64,000 nucleotides of DNA from Adineta ricciae. Its lineage: Eukaryota > Rotifera > Eurotatoria > Adinetida > Adinetidae. Below the pieces are notes generated by a model. The model had not been told where the DNA came from. It made no database searches and was given only the letters and a program-made list of their open reading frames with translations. Shown here piece after piece: positions 36,391 to 49,426 of this stretch. The translations under genes were made by a program, and so were the position numbers. The stretch is from NCBI GenBank assembly GCA_905250025.1, contig CAJNOJ010000074.1, positions 186,001 to 250,000 of the forward strand. Reading direction: 5' to 3'. Position 1 is the stretch's first letter. Each line of letters starts with the position of its first letter.

Positions 36391-39300
36391 ATGATGAAGT
36401 TTTTGACAATTCTCGTCTGTTTTCTGTTATCATCTGCACATAGCGAGGTAAGATTCTAGATTTCATTGTCGAGGTTCTATGAAGTAAGCCGTTCTTTGAA
36501 TTGAAAGGAAGGCCATTGTGTTTGGTATGGTCAATGTGGAGTTAATCCATTGGGCAAAGTTACGAATTGCTACTATAATGGTACGGCAAAACAATTGACG
36601 GACCAAGTGGCATTAGAACAGTTGCGATCTGCCTGTGGAATGATATATAATGGTAGGGATCGGAAACTTTCGAACGTCTGAACATTTCATGCCCCGTCAA
36701 TTTAAGGTCCAAATGATACATTCACTTGTTGCGGTCCTGATCAAATCGAAACATTATCAAGCCAATTCGGCTTGGCAAAAATGATGCTTGGACGTTGTCC
36801 ATCGTGTTTCTACAGTTTTCGTTCGCTATTCTGCAGCATGTCATGCAGTTCAGACCATAGTCGTTTCATTCAAGTCACTCAAATGGGCAATAGCTCACTC
36901 TATCCTGGCCGTCAGACTGTAGAAGAAATTCACTATAGAATTGCGGATGATTTTGCTGAACGGATACTTTCTTCATGCCGGTAGGTCGATGGTTTTCAAT
37001 CGAAATAGATTCAAGACTAAGAAAAGTTTCTTTTCATCTAATTAGTGATGTATTATATCCAGGTGGTAATCAACATTCACTTGATACGATGTGTGGTCGA
37101 CCTTATGATAAATGTACTAAAGAAGACCTAATGAGATATTTAGGTATTGATAATCCAGCAGTCCCATTTCCAATCTATATTGAATTTTATAATGATACCA
37201 GCGAGCAAGAGACATACTACAATCAAACTACATTCTCATGCGATGAACCGGTCATTACACGATATGAAAATAAAACTGCCTGTAGCTGTTTGGTAAGTTG
37301 AATAGTTTTTGAATGGAAGTGTAGGAGATGCGAAGAGTACCTTGTAGGATTGTGCAAAATCATGTAGTCCACTACCGCCTATTGTTCCAGATAAGGAATT
37401 CTTAATTGGTAATCTCGATGGGTGGTTGGTGATTGCTTTAATTGTTATCGCTGTTATATTATTGATCTTCTTCACTTCGACATTCACTGTAGCGAAATTG
37501 AAGAAACAACGTCAGGATCCCTATCGATCAACAGGTAGGGATGAGATTTCGATGTTAATGCGTGATTGATATCGTTTTCTATTTGTATAGATGTGACTCC
37601 ACTAGTTTCAGGATCAACGCAAAACGAATCTACTGGACGTTTGTGCAACATCCAAAAGCGAACTGAACTATTCCTTGAGCAAATATTCTATCGGTGGGTT
37701 ATTTGTCGAATTTTCATTTGTTTGTTTTTGATGAAATTCTCTTTCCAGACTAGGTCTCTTCTGTGCTCGGCGCCCTTACTTTGTTTTAATCGTTGGTTTA
37801 GTTATCATCACTGGTCTGTCCTGCGGATTAATTAAATTCAAAGTCACTACCGATCCTGTACAACTATGGTCAGCTAAATCAAGCATCGCGCGACAACAAA
37901 AGGATTTTTTCGATCAACACTTCAGGTATGCCCTCTAATATAAGTTTATTCTCATCATCCATAATGTTTTCCTTAGACCATTCTATCGAACTGCTCAGCT
38001 AATTATTGTTCCACACGATCAATCATTCGTCACCCATACATATCTATCACCTCCGGCGCCATTCAATGAATATACATTTGGTCCTGCTTTTGAATTGCAA
38101 TTCCTGTCTGATGTACTAAATCTTCAAACGGAAATTCTCGCACTCACGACAGGATCAAACACGACCAACCAAACAATTTCACTGTCCGACATTTGTTTGA
38201 AACCATTGGCACCGGATAATGAAAACTGTACTGTCTTCTCACTTTTACAATACTATCAGAATTCGAAGGAAAACTTGTACAAACGGATAGGTGATGACTT
38301 CTTTACCTATTTCGATTATACCACACACTTCTTGACTTGTTCACAAGCACCTACGACTACACGAGATGACCCGCTAGGTTTGTCGTGTTTCGCTGATTTC
38401 GGTGGAACAATCAATCCATTCATGGTGCTTGGAAATTATTCAAATGAAGTTTATGCAAACGCTACAGCACTTGTCATCACAATCGTGATTGAAAACTCCA
38501 ATGATCCTGAAAAAATTCAGATGGGTATGTCAACGATTATCTTCTTTCTTGATTGAATTATTCACTTCTTTTCCGTAGCTGAAGACTGGGAAGCGGTTTT
38601 CCTTGATTATATGAAAAACTTTACCGAAACTCAAAAGTCATTACGTGAATCTGGTCGCTCACGCGAAGCTGCTAACTTTACTGTTTATTACAGTGCTGAA
38701 CGTTCAATTCAAGATGAACTGGATCGTCAGAGCCGCTCGGATATTCTAACCATAGCGATTTCGTACACCATTATGTTTCTCTATGTGACATTGACTCTAG
38801 GTCATATTCGTTCATGGCGAACATGTCTAATCGATTTGAAAATCACAGTTGGATTTGTCGGTGTTCTTTTTGTTCTACTCTCAGTGATGAGCTCAGTTGG
38901 ATTTTACTCCTACTGTGGTGTAGCTGGTACGTTGATCATCTTCGAAGTCATACCATTCCTGGTATTAGCTGTCGGTGTTGACAATATATTCATTATTGTC
39001 CAACATTTTGAAAAAACGAAAGAAGAAGAAGCTGAAGGAAAATCGTCGCCGGTAGACATAAGACTGGCGAAGACGATTAGTCGTGTTGGCCCATCGATAC
39101 TGTTAACAGCAACAAGTGAATCGATCGCTTTCTTACTCGGAGCATTGACACCGATGCCAGCAGTACAGATCTTTTCGTTGTATGCATTCATGGCCGTGTT
39201 CATTGACTTCTTCTTGCAAATAACCTGTTTTGTATCTGTGTTAGCAATCGATGGTCGACGACAAGATTCAGATCGTCCAGATCTATGCTGCTGTGTTCAA

Positions 39301-41040
39301 GTGAATATGAAAGAAAAATCGACTGAAAACAAACCGAAACGACTTTTACAACAAATATTTACGAAAATAGTCACTCCAGTCATACTTGGCCATTCGATTG
39401 TACGTGCTATTATCTTTACAGTATTCATCATCACAACTTGTTTATCGGCTGCGGTTATACATAGAATCCCGATTGGCCTGGATCAAAAATTATCGATGCC
39501 GAAAGATTCGTATGTTCTCGATTATTTTTACGGTCTCGAAAACTATTTAAGCGTTGGTCCACCTGTTTACTTTGTCGTCAATCAAGATGCTCTTGATTAT
39601 AAACGTATTTCTGATCAAGATCTACTCTGTGGTACATCCGGTTGTTCGCCTATCTCATTGCTCGGCCAAATCGGGCAATCACTACGACAACCCGAACGGT
39701 ATTACCTCGCTCAACCGCCATCATCATGGCTAGATGACTACTTCGACTGGTTGCAATCTACAAATAATCCGCCATGCTGTCGAATTCATAATCAAACAAA
39801 GGAGTTCTGTCCGGCAACATTGGATGATCCTTCGTGTACACATTGTCCAGTCACATTTATCGATAATCAACGTCCATCGCCTGATGATTTTCCTCGTTAC
39901 ATTAACTTTTTCCTACATGATAATCCGGGAGAAAAGTGTCCTAAAGGTGGCCATGCAGCATATAAAGATGCAGTGCAGTTGATAGCAAATTCGACAGTGA
40001 AAAGTTCATATTTCATGGGCTTTCATTCCGTACTGAAAACATCAGCGGATTTTATAAATGCAATGAAAAGCGCAAATGAAATCGCTAAGAATATTTCGAA
40101 AACGATCTTGAGTAATCAAAGTAAAACATTCACAGAATCCAATCAACTTCAAGACTATCCCGTTTTCCCTTATAGGTAAATCTCGAGAAACTTCCTTTCT
40201 TCAACTATTGTGACTCTAACCTCTGTATTTTAGTATCTTCTACGTATTTTACGATCAATATTTAACCATTTGGCGTAATCTAATTATCAATCTCTCATCC
40301 TCTTTTGTCGCCGTTTTTCTTGTCACATGCATACTATTGGGTTTCGACATTCACACCTCGTTTCTTATTATTCTCTGCGTATTCATGATCGTTATCGATA
40401 TGTTTGGCGTCATGTATTTATGGCACATTGAATTGAATGCTATTTCCGTTGTCAACATTGTCATGGTATAATACGTTTCCTTCCTGTTCACGATAAATAA
40501 TCTCTTTCTATTTTCAGTCGGTCGGTATCGCAGTGGAATTTTGTGCACATGTAGCTCGGTATTTTGCCGTTACACGAGGTCGCAATCGGTTAGACCGTGC
40601 GAAAGTCGCACTAGCAGAAATGGGTAGTTCGGTAAGTTTCAAAACTTAACTTTTCTTGACATCTATGAATAATTGATTCTTAGGTATTCAGCGGCATAAC
40701 ATTGACAAAAGTCGGTGGCGTTGTCGTGCTTGCTTTTGCTAAGTCACAACTCTTTCAAGTATTCTACTTTCGCATGTATTTCTCTTTGGTAATTATTGGC
40801 GCACTGCATGGCCTCATTTTCCTACCAGTTTTGCTGAGTTATTGTGGTGAGTGTCTTGTCGTAATACGTTTGTTTTTCACTGACATGTTGTTTATAGGCT
40901 CGTCATTGTCAGCGCGGGCTGATGAGAAAAGGCAGGAGCACCACCGGGACACAATTGCTGATATTGTCACGCCCGGAAATCTGGTTGATGGAAATGAAAA
41001 TTCTTTTCAAGTGAATTCAAGAGAAAAATATTATCAATGA
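36391..41040 (+). CDS. NPC1: NPC1 lysosomal cholesterol transporter
   Basis: Exports cholesterol from late endosomes/lysosomes. Exons 36391-36447, 36508-36652, 36707-36980, 37046-37292, 37348-37534, 37591-37693, 37749-37925, 37977-38524, 38579-40175, 40234-40465, 40518-40631, 40684-40846 and 40898-41040 give 1328 residues (human 1278). The signal peptide ([15 protein letters not shown]) is followed by the Cys-rich sterol-binding N-terminal domain ([29 protein letters not shown]). The sterol-sensing domain keeps [22 protein letters not shown] (the Pro that corresponds to human P691) and MPAVQIFSL. The Cys-rich luminal loop ([18 protein letters not shown]) and the final RND helices are present. 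The C-terminus ends EKYYQ and lacks the di-leucine LLNF lysosomal signal of vertebrates; Tyr-based sorting is possible. Confidence 0.97.
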
Positions 41041-43354
41041 TTGTCTAATTTCCTGTTTTCAGTCGATTCTCGAATGTCAGATAGATTTTCTTCCTGTTTT
41101 CTGTTATGTTCAGACAATACATGAAATAAAACACTTGAAAAAACTGCTAGAAGATTTTATCTTACCGCTTGGTTTGTTTTTGTCTTAAGAATGCTGACTT
41201 TAAGGTGAGAAAACATGCATGTTTTAACATTTCTTCATTGTGAATGTCATGCGCACCCGAACAGCCAAAGAACGATTAAATAAATAGACGGCAAACAGTG
41301 AATAGATTATTACCTTTCTTTTTCTTCTTTCGTAATGGGCAGACTCAACGGTAATTAATTTTATGTGAATGAAGTAGGTAGGACTGATATATATCATCTT
41401 ATGAATTATTAAATTTGAATATTCTCATATTGACGCTTGAGAAATTCTTCATTTGTTTGAGATGTCATTTCAAGAATCCTACTCTCACTTTCCTTCGCGT
41501 CTCTGAACATCTAATATCCAATTTCACCATAATCTATCTGAGAAAGTCATTTCCGACGAAAGCTCTAGTTGTTTTTGAAAGATATGCGTCGTTGATAGTG
41601 AGCTGCTCTCTTTCACCATCGCTTTTTATTTATTTCAATGAAATTCACTGACATATGGTGTCCGTGTTCGTTTTGTTTTAAATCAACATAGTACTTATCT
41701 AGCGCCGTGTATACATATATCTATAAAAACAATCAATATTGAATATTGTTAATCTTTTTCGGTAAGCAACAACGTCTGCGATTGTGTTCCTAAACCTTTT
41801 TTTTTATTATGACAGATTTGAGTGATATAACGCGAGGCAGAAGACATTGAAGAGATGTGGCGTAGGCATTGTAGGCGATGAGTGACATCTATCGAAGACG
41901 TGGGAGTAATTTTCTTTTGAAACAATTTTGTTGTTTTTTTTCTCGAATGAAGAAATGAAAATGAATCCATGTTTACTTGCAAACGAACCTTTTAGCCGTA
42001 CGACTGCTAATGCATTTCTATCCAATCGTGAGTAGTATTTTTCACTAAGTCATATGGGGAAGAAGTCAATCTAGCTTGAGTTGTCTGATATAGAACAAAG
42101 TTCGTTGAAAAGGAACAAAACAAGGCGATTGTTAGTACTTCTGTTGCTTTAGAAGTCGTTCTATTATTGATGACAAGCCAGTGTGATCAGAGTACTGGTT
42201 TTTGTTCTTTATTGCGAATAGTAGATGTTCCTAGTGAGTATCTGTGAATATGATAGCATCATTTACGCCCTCAAACTTCGCAAGTTTTGTGTAATTATTA
42301 TTTCGTTCATGACTCTGTAGTTATTTTACATACGATAGTTTCCATTTATATTTACCTAGATTAAATCAACAGAAAGGCTTGTTTGTCGTTTTCCTTTTCT
42401 CTCTCTTTCGCTATCGATATTTTTTCTCTTTCATATTTGATGTATGTGGAAAGAAAGAGATCGCTTCTAGTAGGTTTTTAATTATTATTTTATCACACAG
42501 ACGGAACAATTAGGAAAAAGGTATGAAGAAATTTTTTTCTATGCATTTGGTAGCTGGGTGCAAGTGAAAAACAACGATATTCGTTTTGCATGTATTTTTA
42601 GCTATTATGTTTGCAGCGTAGAAGCGGAGAAAAAGAAAAGAAGGTGATAGAAATGACGTCGGACGCTTTGAAAAAAAACAGAACGAAATATGGTGAATAA
42701 ATAAGTAAAATAAAGCGTCGTTGTGATGTAAAGGAGAGAGTGTATGAAAAGCGTACTCAGACAGGAGAGAGAGAGAGAAAACGAAAGAGAGAACGTGAAA
42801 TACATGACATTTACTGATTATGTTACAAAGTCATTCTTTTTATCAATGATGTACGATTTGTTTTCTGCGTTTGTGTTTTTCTCGACAATTACCACACCGT
42901 CTTATGAGTCTGTTGAGTAAACATAATGTCATTTTTGATTTTTCAAACGGTGAGTAGACTGGAGAAAGTCGATATTGCAGCAAAATAATCCAGTAAAAGA
43001 AATTGAAGTAGCATGTAATGATATTCGCTCAGTTTATCTTACTTAAAGTGTAGGCGTGAATATTACGAAATGAGTACTTATCTGACACGAGATTGTTATT
43101 TATTTATAAATGCATGATATATCTTCTCGAATTTTCTTTTGTTCAATAACTGCTAGAAATCTGTTTATCAGGCTTTGTTCCCGTACGCTTACTTTTTCTG
43201 TCTGTCTTATATTCTCATGTTCTAGATGGTACGGTTGTTGAAAGAAAATTCTATCTTTTAAAGTACATCATCAACAGCGAAATTCGTCCAAAAATCGAGA
43301 GGTATTTGTCCACGTGGTGTCAATCATATTCAACAAAAGAAGCTCTCTCTCTCG
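41041..43354. other. Intergenic 2.3 kb with GA tract
   Basis: No gene supported. A GA run lies at about 42764-42790. A site with tctag at 43221-43225 could be an acceptor for a 5' UTR exon of the next gene. Small frames have no splice context. Confidence 0.5.
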
Positions 43355-46165
43355 ATGGCAATGTATACATCATCCGACAGATATTCTGAACAATTTACTC
43401 TAGTGCAGCAGCAATTTCAAGAATGGTCACCATTTGATCAGCTGTGTGCTGTTATCGAATTAACACGCACATTTCAACTCTCCTACCGTCATTTTCTTTC
43501 ACAATTATGTCAATCTCAAATCTTGAGTGAAAACAATGATATATTCAAACACATCGTCGATGATGCCAATGCACCAGGTAACGAAGAAAACCCTCAAGGC
43601 CATAAACTTGACGAAATATCCGTGTTCTTTTTTTTTAGACATCGTTAATTGTTTATTATCGAACTCATTAGATAAAATCATATTTACACTGCAACTCTAT
43701 TTACCTTTAATATCAACAACAATCATCAACGAGAAATTACTCGATGCCTATCGTAAAGTTCTCATGGCATTGGATTCGAATCTGAGCAATCCAGCAAATT
43801 TCACCCATAATGAACAACAAGTGATCCTGTTTTGCCAACAAATTCTGTTTTTCCTTCAAAACAATCCTGTTTTAACACGTCTGACGATTCATCTGCCAAA
43901 ATTGACACAACTTGTTCAAACAAAACAATTTCAACCTGATGCACAAAAGTCATCTCAATTACCGTTACAACGTTTCTCTGCTGTCCGATCACAACCTTCG
44001 TCGGCACGAACGAACATGTCAGGAGAAATTCATGAAAGTATCAGTCAACAAATGAATCGTCTTGAAGGGAATGATAGTGGGGTTGATTTGACCGAATCTT
44101 CAGTACCACATACGCGTCAAAGTTTCCTATCTGCGCGTTCAGTCCTGGATCGAACAACAAATAAACACACGTTCGTCGGTAAAACAACATCGTCACCTAT
44201 ACCAGAACATGGAAGTTTGAACACGCCAGCCCGTGTACCATTGAAAGGTGTTCTGAGTGCACCATCGACAACGTTTTACTCCGATGTTCGACAAAAGAAT
44301 TCAAATTATCAACAACTAAAACACAGATCGACGTTAGCCAAAAGTGACGAAGACGAACAAGAATCTCAAACACAAACAACTGAAGCAACAACCGAAGAGA
44401 ATTCGAATCATGTGGACAGCTCGAGACCATTGGGCCAATTCTGTTCATTACGTTATCGAAATGGCAAGAGCAACCAACAATGCCAAGATGTTTCACAGTA
44501 CTTAGGTGTCGATGCGCATGCCACTTCAGTACGCAATACGTTTCTTCAGTCAAATTCTGGCATGAAAGGTAAATTGATTATTGTTTGATTCATTGCTTTC
44601 TTATTGATTTATGTAGACGTTCCTAAATGGTTGAAAAACCTTCGTCTTCATAAATACGATGTTGTCTTTTCTCAAATTACCTACGACCAAATGATGAATC
44701 TAACCATGGAACAATTAAAAGAGCTTGGCATAACAGATGGTGCATGTTCGAAAATCATACTGAATATTAAAAAATTAAAAGAACGCTCCATCGCATTGAA
44801 ACAGTGCAGTGTTGACCTTGATAATCGACAAATTGAGTTATCAAATGCAATCTTACAATTGGCAGAAGTTCTGTCAACGCCCATACGTTCAAAACAACTG
44901 GAGTTAGACAACAACAGCAACGAAGACATACCGACATTAATCATGGAAATTCTCGAGAAATGTAACCATTCACCATCTGTTGACTTACCATTTCATGTTT
45001 TTTTTTCTTTCAGGTAATCAACAATTAACACCAACTACGTCATCAGATATCTGCAATAGTCTACTTGGCCTATTCGATCGATGTTATCGACATGAAGCAT
45101 TCGTTGATGCTCAACGCTATGTTCTTTTACAATGGCGTGGACGCCTTTCATCCATGCTTCAATCTATTGGCAAAATCGAATTTAAAAAAATTCAAGCCGT
45201 GTATAGTCATAACCAACAGCGTCGTGAGGGGAAACCGCCCATTCGTCCGATGAAAAGTGCTACAGGACCGTATCAGCAAACTCATGGATCAACTTCAATT
45301 CCGTTAAATAAACACAGTTCTGAACCTCAAAGCAATAGTTTAATGGATACGAATTTCACCCGTCGGCCAAACAAATCGCCGACGCAGATGTATCCAACAG
45401 TCGAAGAATCAATTGATAGTGTACATCTTCAAACCTCATTCACTTGTTTAACATCCACACTGCAACGTAACAGTGGAGCGTATTTAGCTAACAATCAACA
45501 TCAGACGCTAACTCGCAAAGCGAGTATTGATCCACATGGTGAAACAAATTCAAACAACCGAACGAAATTATGTAAGACATTCAGTGATCCAAATCGTATA
45601 CGATTTAATAATCCATCACAATTGTCGCACTTTCAATCATCAACAGGACGACCTCAACAGCAAAGTCCGCCTACAAGTTTGTTTCAAATGACTTCAACTC
45701 CATATTCTCAACAACAGCGGCAGTTCGTCTCTCGATCACCACCTTCCTCATCGACTGATACATCAACATCACCTATCAAGGAATGTTGTCCGGATGATGA
45801 ACACACAGATTATTTTGGTAAGTTGATGAATAAGTAATAATCAATATGATTACTTTATATATGTTCTTTTTCTTCGTTATTTCAGGACATCGTGACAATA
45901 TGATCTCGATGTCGAATATCAGTGAAGCAAATGATCTAGAAAATACAGATGAACAGCGACAAAAGCATACGGAAATGGAATCATTTTGTCGTGAAATAAC
46001 TGAATGTGCTATTGATGAAAATGGTAAGTAAATTTAGTTTTCTTTTCTCTGAAATTGACAGTATTGTTTTTCGTTTGAATAGTTTGTGACTCGTCAATTG
46101 ATCATCCCGAAGCTGTTTCAAATCTGAAACCGGCTTCAAATCATTCAACAGATACGGAACAGTGA
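43355..46165 (+). CDS. SAMD4: Smaug/SAMD4 translational repressor
   Basis: Binds stem-loops in mRNA through a SAM domain and recruits deadenylase. Exons 43355-43577, 43639-44568, 44617-44961, 45014-45817, 45886-46023 and 46083-46165; 840 residues. The N-terminal Smaug similarity region is helical (QFQEWSPFDQLCAVIELTR). The SAM domain near the middle reads DVPKWLKNLRLHKYD, YDQMMNLTMEQLKELGIT and GACSKIILNIKKLKER; the Lys-rich helix 5 that contacts RNA in Smaug is kept. Downstream, a pseudo-HEAT-like region (SLLGLFDRCYRHEAF and ALLQWRGR-type helix) matches the vertebrate protein, then a Ser/Asn-rich tail. Start: first ATG of the frame, with no upstream in-frame ATG before a stop. Confidence 0.93.
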
Positions 46166-47397
46166 TGAATTGACTTCTTTCAAGCAAAACATATTTTATT
46201 TTCTGAAATGTATATTTTTTCAACTGCACTTCTCTTTCTCAGAGTGTCTGGTACATTCAAAAGAAGCTTTTTTTCTCTTTGTTTCCTTCCCTCTAGCTTT
46301 TGTTATTAACAATCGTTGTTGTCTTGTCCGGTGACAAAAAAAGGCCACGTTTTCACGAAGCAATCGACAATAACGACTATTTCAGCCGGTGATTTACCCT
46401 CCCTGCCTTTCCTTTCTCACGTTTGCTGCTGCGCTGCTGTAATCTGGGGATATAGATGCTTATATACCACACAATGTTTATGATTATGGTCAATTTTCAT
46501 TCTTTATCTCTTTGTCTTTTGGTTTCTTTTTTTTTGTATTAGCACCTTTCGGCAGTGCCGAATACTTAGAAAAAAAAGGCAAACAAACATTTCTTGTTAT
46601 AGAGTTCACTTCTAGGTGTACACGCGGGAGGTGTCGTTGTTTTTGTTTGTTGTTGCTTCTTTTAAATGTACATTTATGCTCATCTATTTCTGTGTTCTAT
46701 CATTTATCGATTAAACATTTTAAATTTCATTCGTCACCGGTGTCTCACGTGCTTGGAGGAAGAAAAAAACCACTTCAATAAGATTGTACTTTCGAGGGTT
46801 ACGATTCGTTTCTATTTGCACAAGAAAATCACACGTTTTTTATTGATCGTCGAATAATATCATGCTTTTTAATCTTCGAAAAGCAAGGTAAAGTCATGCA
46901 CGTCTGTTATTACGTTGTCTTCGCATCAACAAGTAGATTTGTATGATTTTGTTGAAAAAGATTGCTTGATTTCATCGATCATTTGGAAAATTTCACGGTG
47001 TTTTCATGACATACGCTTGTTTACTTAACTTACACTTACACAAGGGATAGTGTGATTACTTTTCACATTGGAAAACGCCTTCTTCGTTTGGGAGAAACAT
47101 TGAATATCATAAAGCAACCGACTTTACCTTTCTTCGAGCATGACATCGCTCGCTGTTAGAACAATGAATTCTACTCATGTTTGTCAATCAATGTTTACGA
47201 TCGTTGATTTCAGTATAGTAGAATCATGACATGATTGAATACAAATTTGTTCCTGTGTTTACCACATAAGAATTATTTGTCAGTCAACAAGATTTTCTAG
47301 TTTTTTTACTTTAGATAGACAAATATACAAAAAAAAGAAAGAGAAAATAAAAACTGATAGATTGACAAAAAAAAGAAAGAAAGAAAGAAGAATGTTG
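46166..47397. other. Convergent 3' region, no gene seen
   Basis: Lies between the 3' ends of Smaug (+) and the tetraspan gene (-). T-rich; small frames only. Confidence 0.5.
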
Positions 47398-48203
47398 TTA
47401 CGCCGACGCACACTCGAATGATTGAACAGATTGAGGACCAGAACCCGACTGTTTTGATGATGGTGCTTTAGAAACGACCACAATTTCCTTTTCCGAAAGT
47501 ACCTGTACAAAAAATGCACCTTCTTTTTTACGAAATTTTTTATGAGCTGCATCGTAGGATAAACGAATACCCAGAGATAGACTTAACAAGCAAACTAAAC
47601 ATTCTATGGATGATATGAGTATGGCAACAAGTACAAGTATATCTTTCCGCTCTTTCAAATAAGCTTCGCCGTCGGTAGTAATATTAACAAGTCCTAAACG
47701 TAACAGTTGAATATTAACAAAATCCACAATCAGTGTGACGATGCTTAATGCTACATAGCATAATATCTAAATCGAAAGAAGACGGGGAGTGGAAGTGAAT
47801 GCAAGTCGGCAACATTGTTTACCACATAGAGACCTTTTTGACGTGCGCATATTATTCCAATTCCACCACAGGAAGCGAACTGAAGAGAAGAAACAAATAT
47901 TGATTTGAAGGAACATTGAGAAATTGAATCAACTTACGAAAATACCGGCCCATATCGGTGAGACACTATGTGCAATCCAAACAGTCGATCGACTTTGTGA
48001 AATGATGCCAATAATGATACTGGTGAAGGCAAGTAGGAGATGTAATGACGATATAGCATAGGTCAGTGTAATGAAAATGTACATGAGCTAAGCAGCATTA
48101 GTATCATCATCATCATCGGTTGAACATTTACCGACACGAGAAAAAAATGAAGAAAAGAAATCGGTAATACGAGGAATGAGAATAAGCGTACGTCACATCT
48201 CAT
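47398..48203 (-). CDS. TMEM196-like four-pass membrane protein
   Basis: Exons (5' to 3') 48203-48132, 48087-47938, 47879-47823 and 47766-47398 join in phase 0 to 215 residues. Four hydrophobic segments are visible: FSFLVLPISFLHFFLVSLMY, a second in LLLAFTSIIIGII, the third across ILCYVALSIVTLIV and the last ILVLVAILISSIECLVCLL. Between TM2 and TM3 the block VSPIWAGIFFASCGGIGIIC parallels the TMEM196 family. The cytosolic tail is Lys-rich (HKKFRKKEG) and then Ser-rich. Human TMEM196 has a similar length (about 170-180) and layout. Function of that family is poorly known; the MS4A/CD20-like superfamily is an alternative. The first exon is short and could be replaced by another 5' exon. Confidence 0.68.
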
Positions 48204-49426
48204 AAAAGATTAGAAACGTTCGCATTTATTTTCTCTCTCTCTCTCTCTATCGACAATAGAGAACAAGGTTTTTCAACGTCCGGAATAGGAAAAAGAAAAG
48301 AGACACAGAAGAGAAAGAGAAGAACATGAACGATTTTTCTCGTTTGTTGTTTTCCCGACATCTTACGGGGGTGTGCAAGCCATAGTGAACGAAATGCAAG
48401 CATTGATAGAATCTCTGTTCATAATAGCAAACCAAAGAACATACAATGTTACCCCTGAGAACAAGCCACAGCATCCCGATCAAGGACAACAACAATAACA
48501 AAGCCTTATTTTTCCTCTCTCTCTTCCTTTCTAATTGAACCCGGCGCCGCTTATTCGGCATTGATGACAACGACAATTGGCAGCTACTTCGACTGATTGG
48601 CACGCATTTAAGAAAACAGAGGAGAGCCACGAGACAGAGACGGAGTACAGAGAGACAAAAGGAAAAAATGCGAGAAATACAACTCAACAAACATAACCAG
48701 ATAGTATCACTTCTTTCAATCATAATCATTTTGACTATTCATCAGTAGAATTAATATAGCAATGATTGAATACTATAGAGAGAAAGAAGATCAGACAGAA
48801 AAATGTCGAGTCGGTTTCTTACATTTCAAACTAAAAGCATCGATAGTAATTTGCAACAAATAAGAAAAGACATGATTTCTTGTTTTTATCGTATATTAAC
48901 TGATTGTGAAATAATGAAAACATGAATGACTATTCGAGTAAATTAAATTAGTCTTTCCTATATTGTCGGCAGGATTCCCGAGCACCTCGAACAGCCTCCT
49001 AATAAACAATTACCATAATCGATAGAAAAAGCTTCAGGACATTGTAATAGTCTGCAAATCTCTCCGAGAACAGAAAGCGCATTTACTTTTGATCAGATCA
49101 TCAGACAAATACAATTAATATTTGATCCCAGAGGTCATTATGTTCCCTCAAATAATTCCATCTCTTTGGATCTCTCGCGGAGGAAGAGCACAGGTACACA
49201 GCTTGCAGTAAAAGTTCAACTGGAAATTCGATCGTTTGTGCTCTATTGAAATCACTCGATGGTTTGCTTGGTCGATTCTATAAGTGTAACTGAACACATC
49301 TATTGAACTCAATAGCATTTTGGAATAAATGTACTTGAAGATTTCCTTCTTCAGCATAATTCACGGTTCAAGGGACTTTTTTCGTTTATATATTAACAAA
49401 AATGATAAATACAAATAAAAATCATG
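48204..49426. other. Upstream region of tetraspan gene; GA/TC tract
   Basis: A TC run (GA on the gene's strand) at 48231-48249 lies about 30 bp before the start of the tetraspan gene. Long minus-strand frames at 48247-48729 are low-complexity. No gene supported. Confidence 0.5.

Noticed and set aside
48247-48729. 160-codon minus-strand frame, hydrophobic
   Set aside because: Low-complexity Leu/Ser/Phe from a TC-rich promoter-like region; not continuous with the tetraspan gene.
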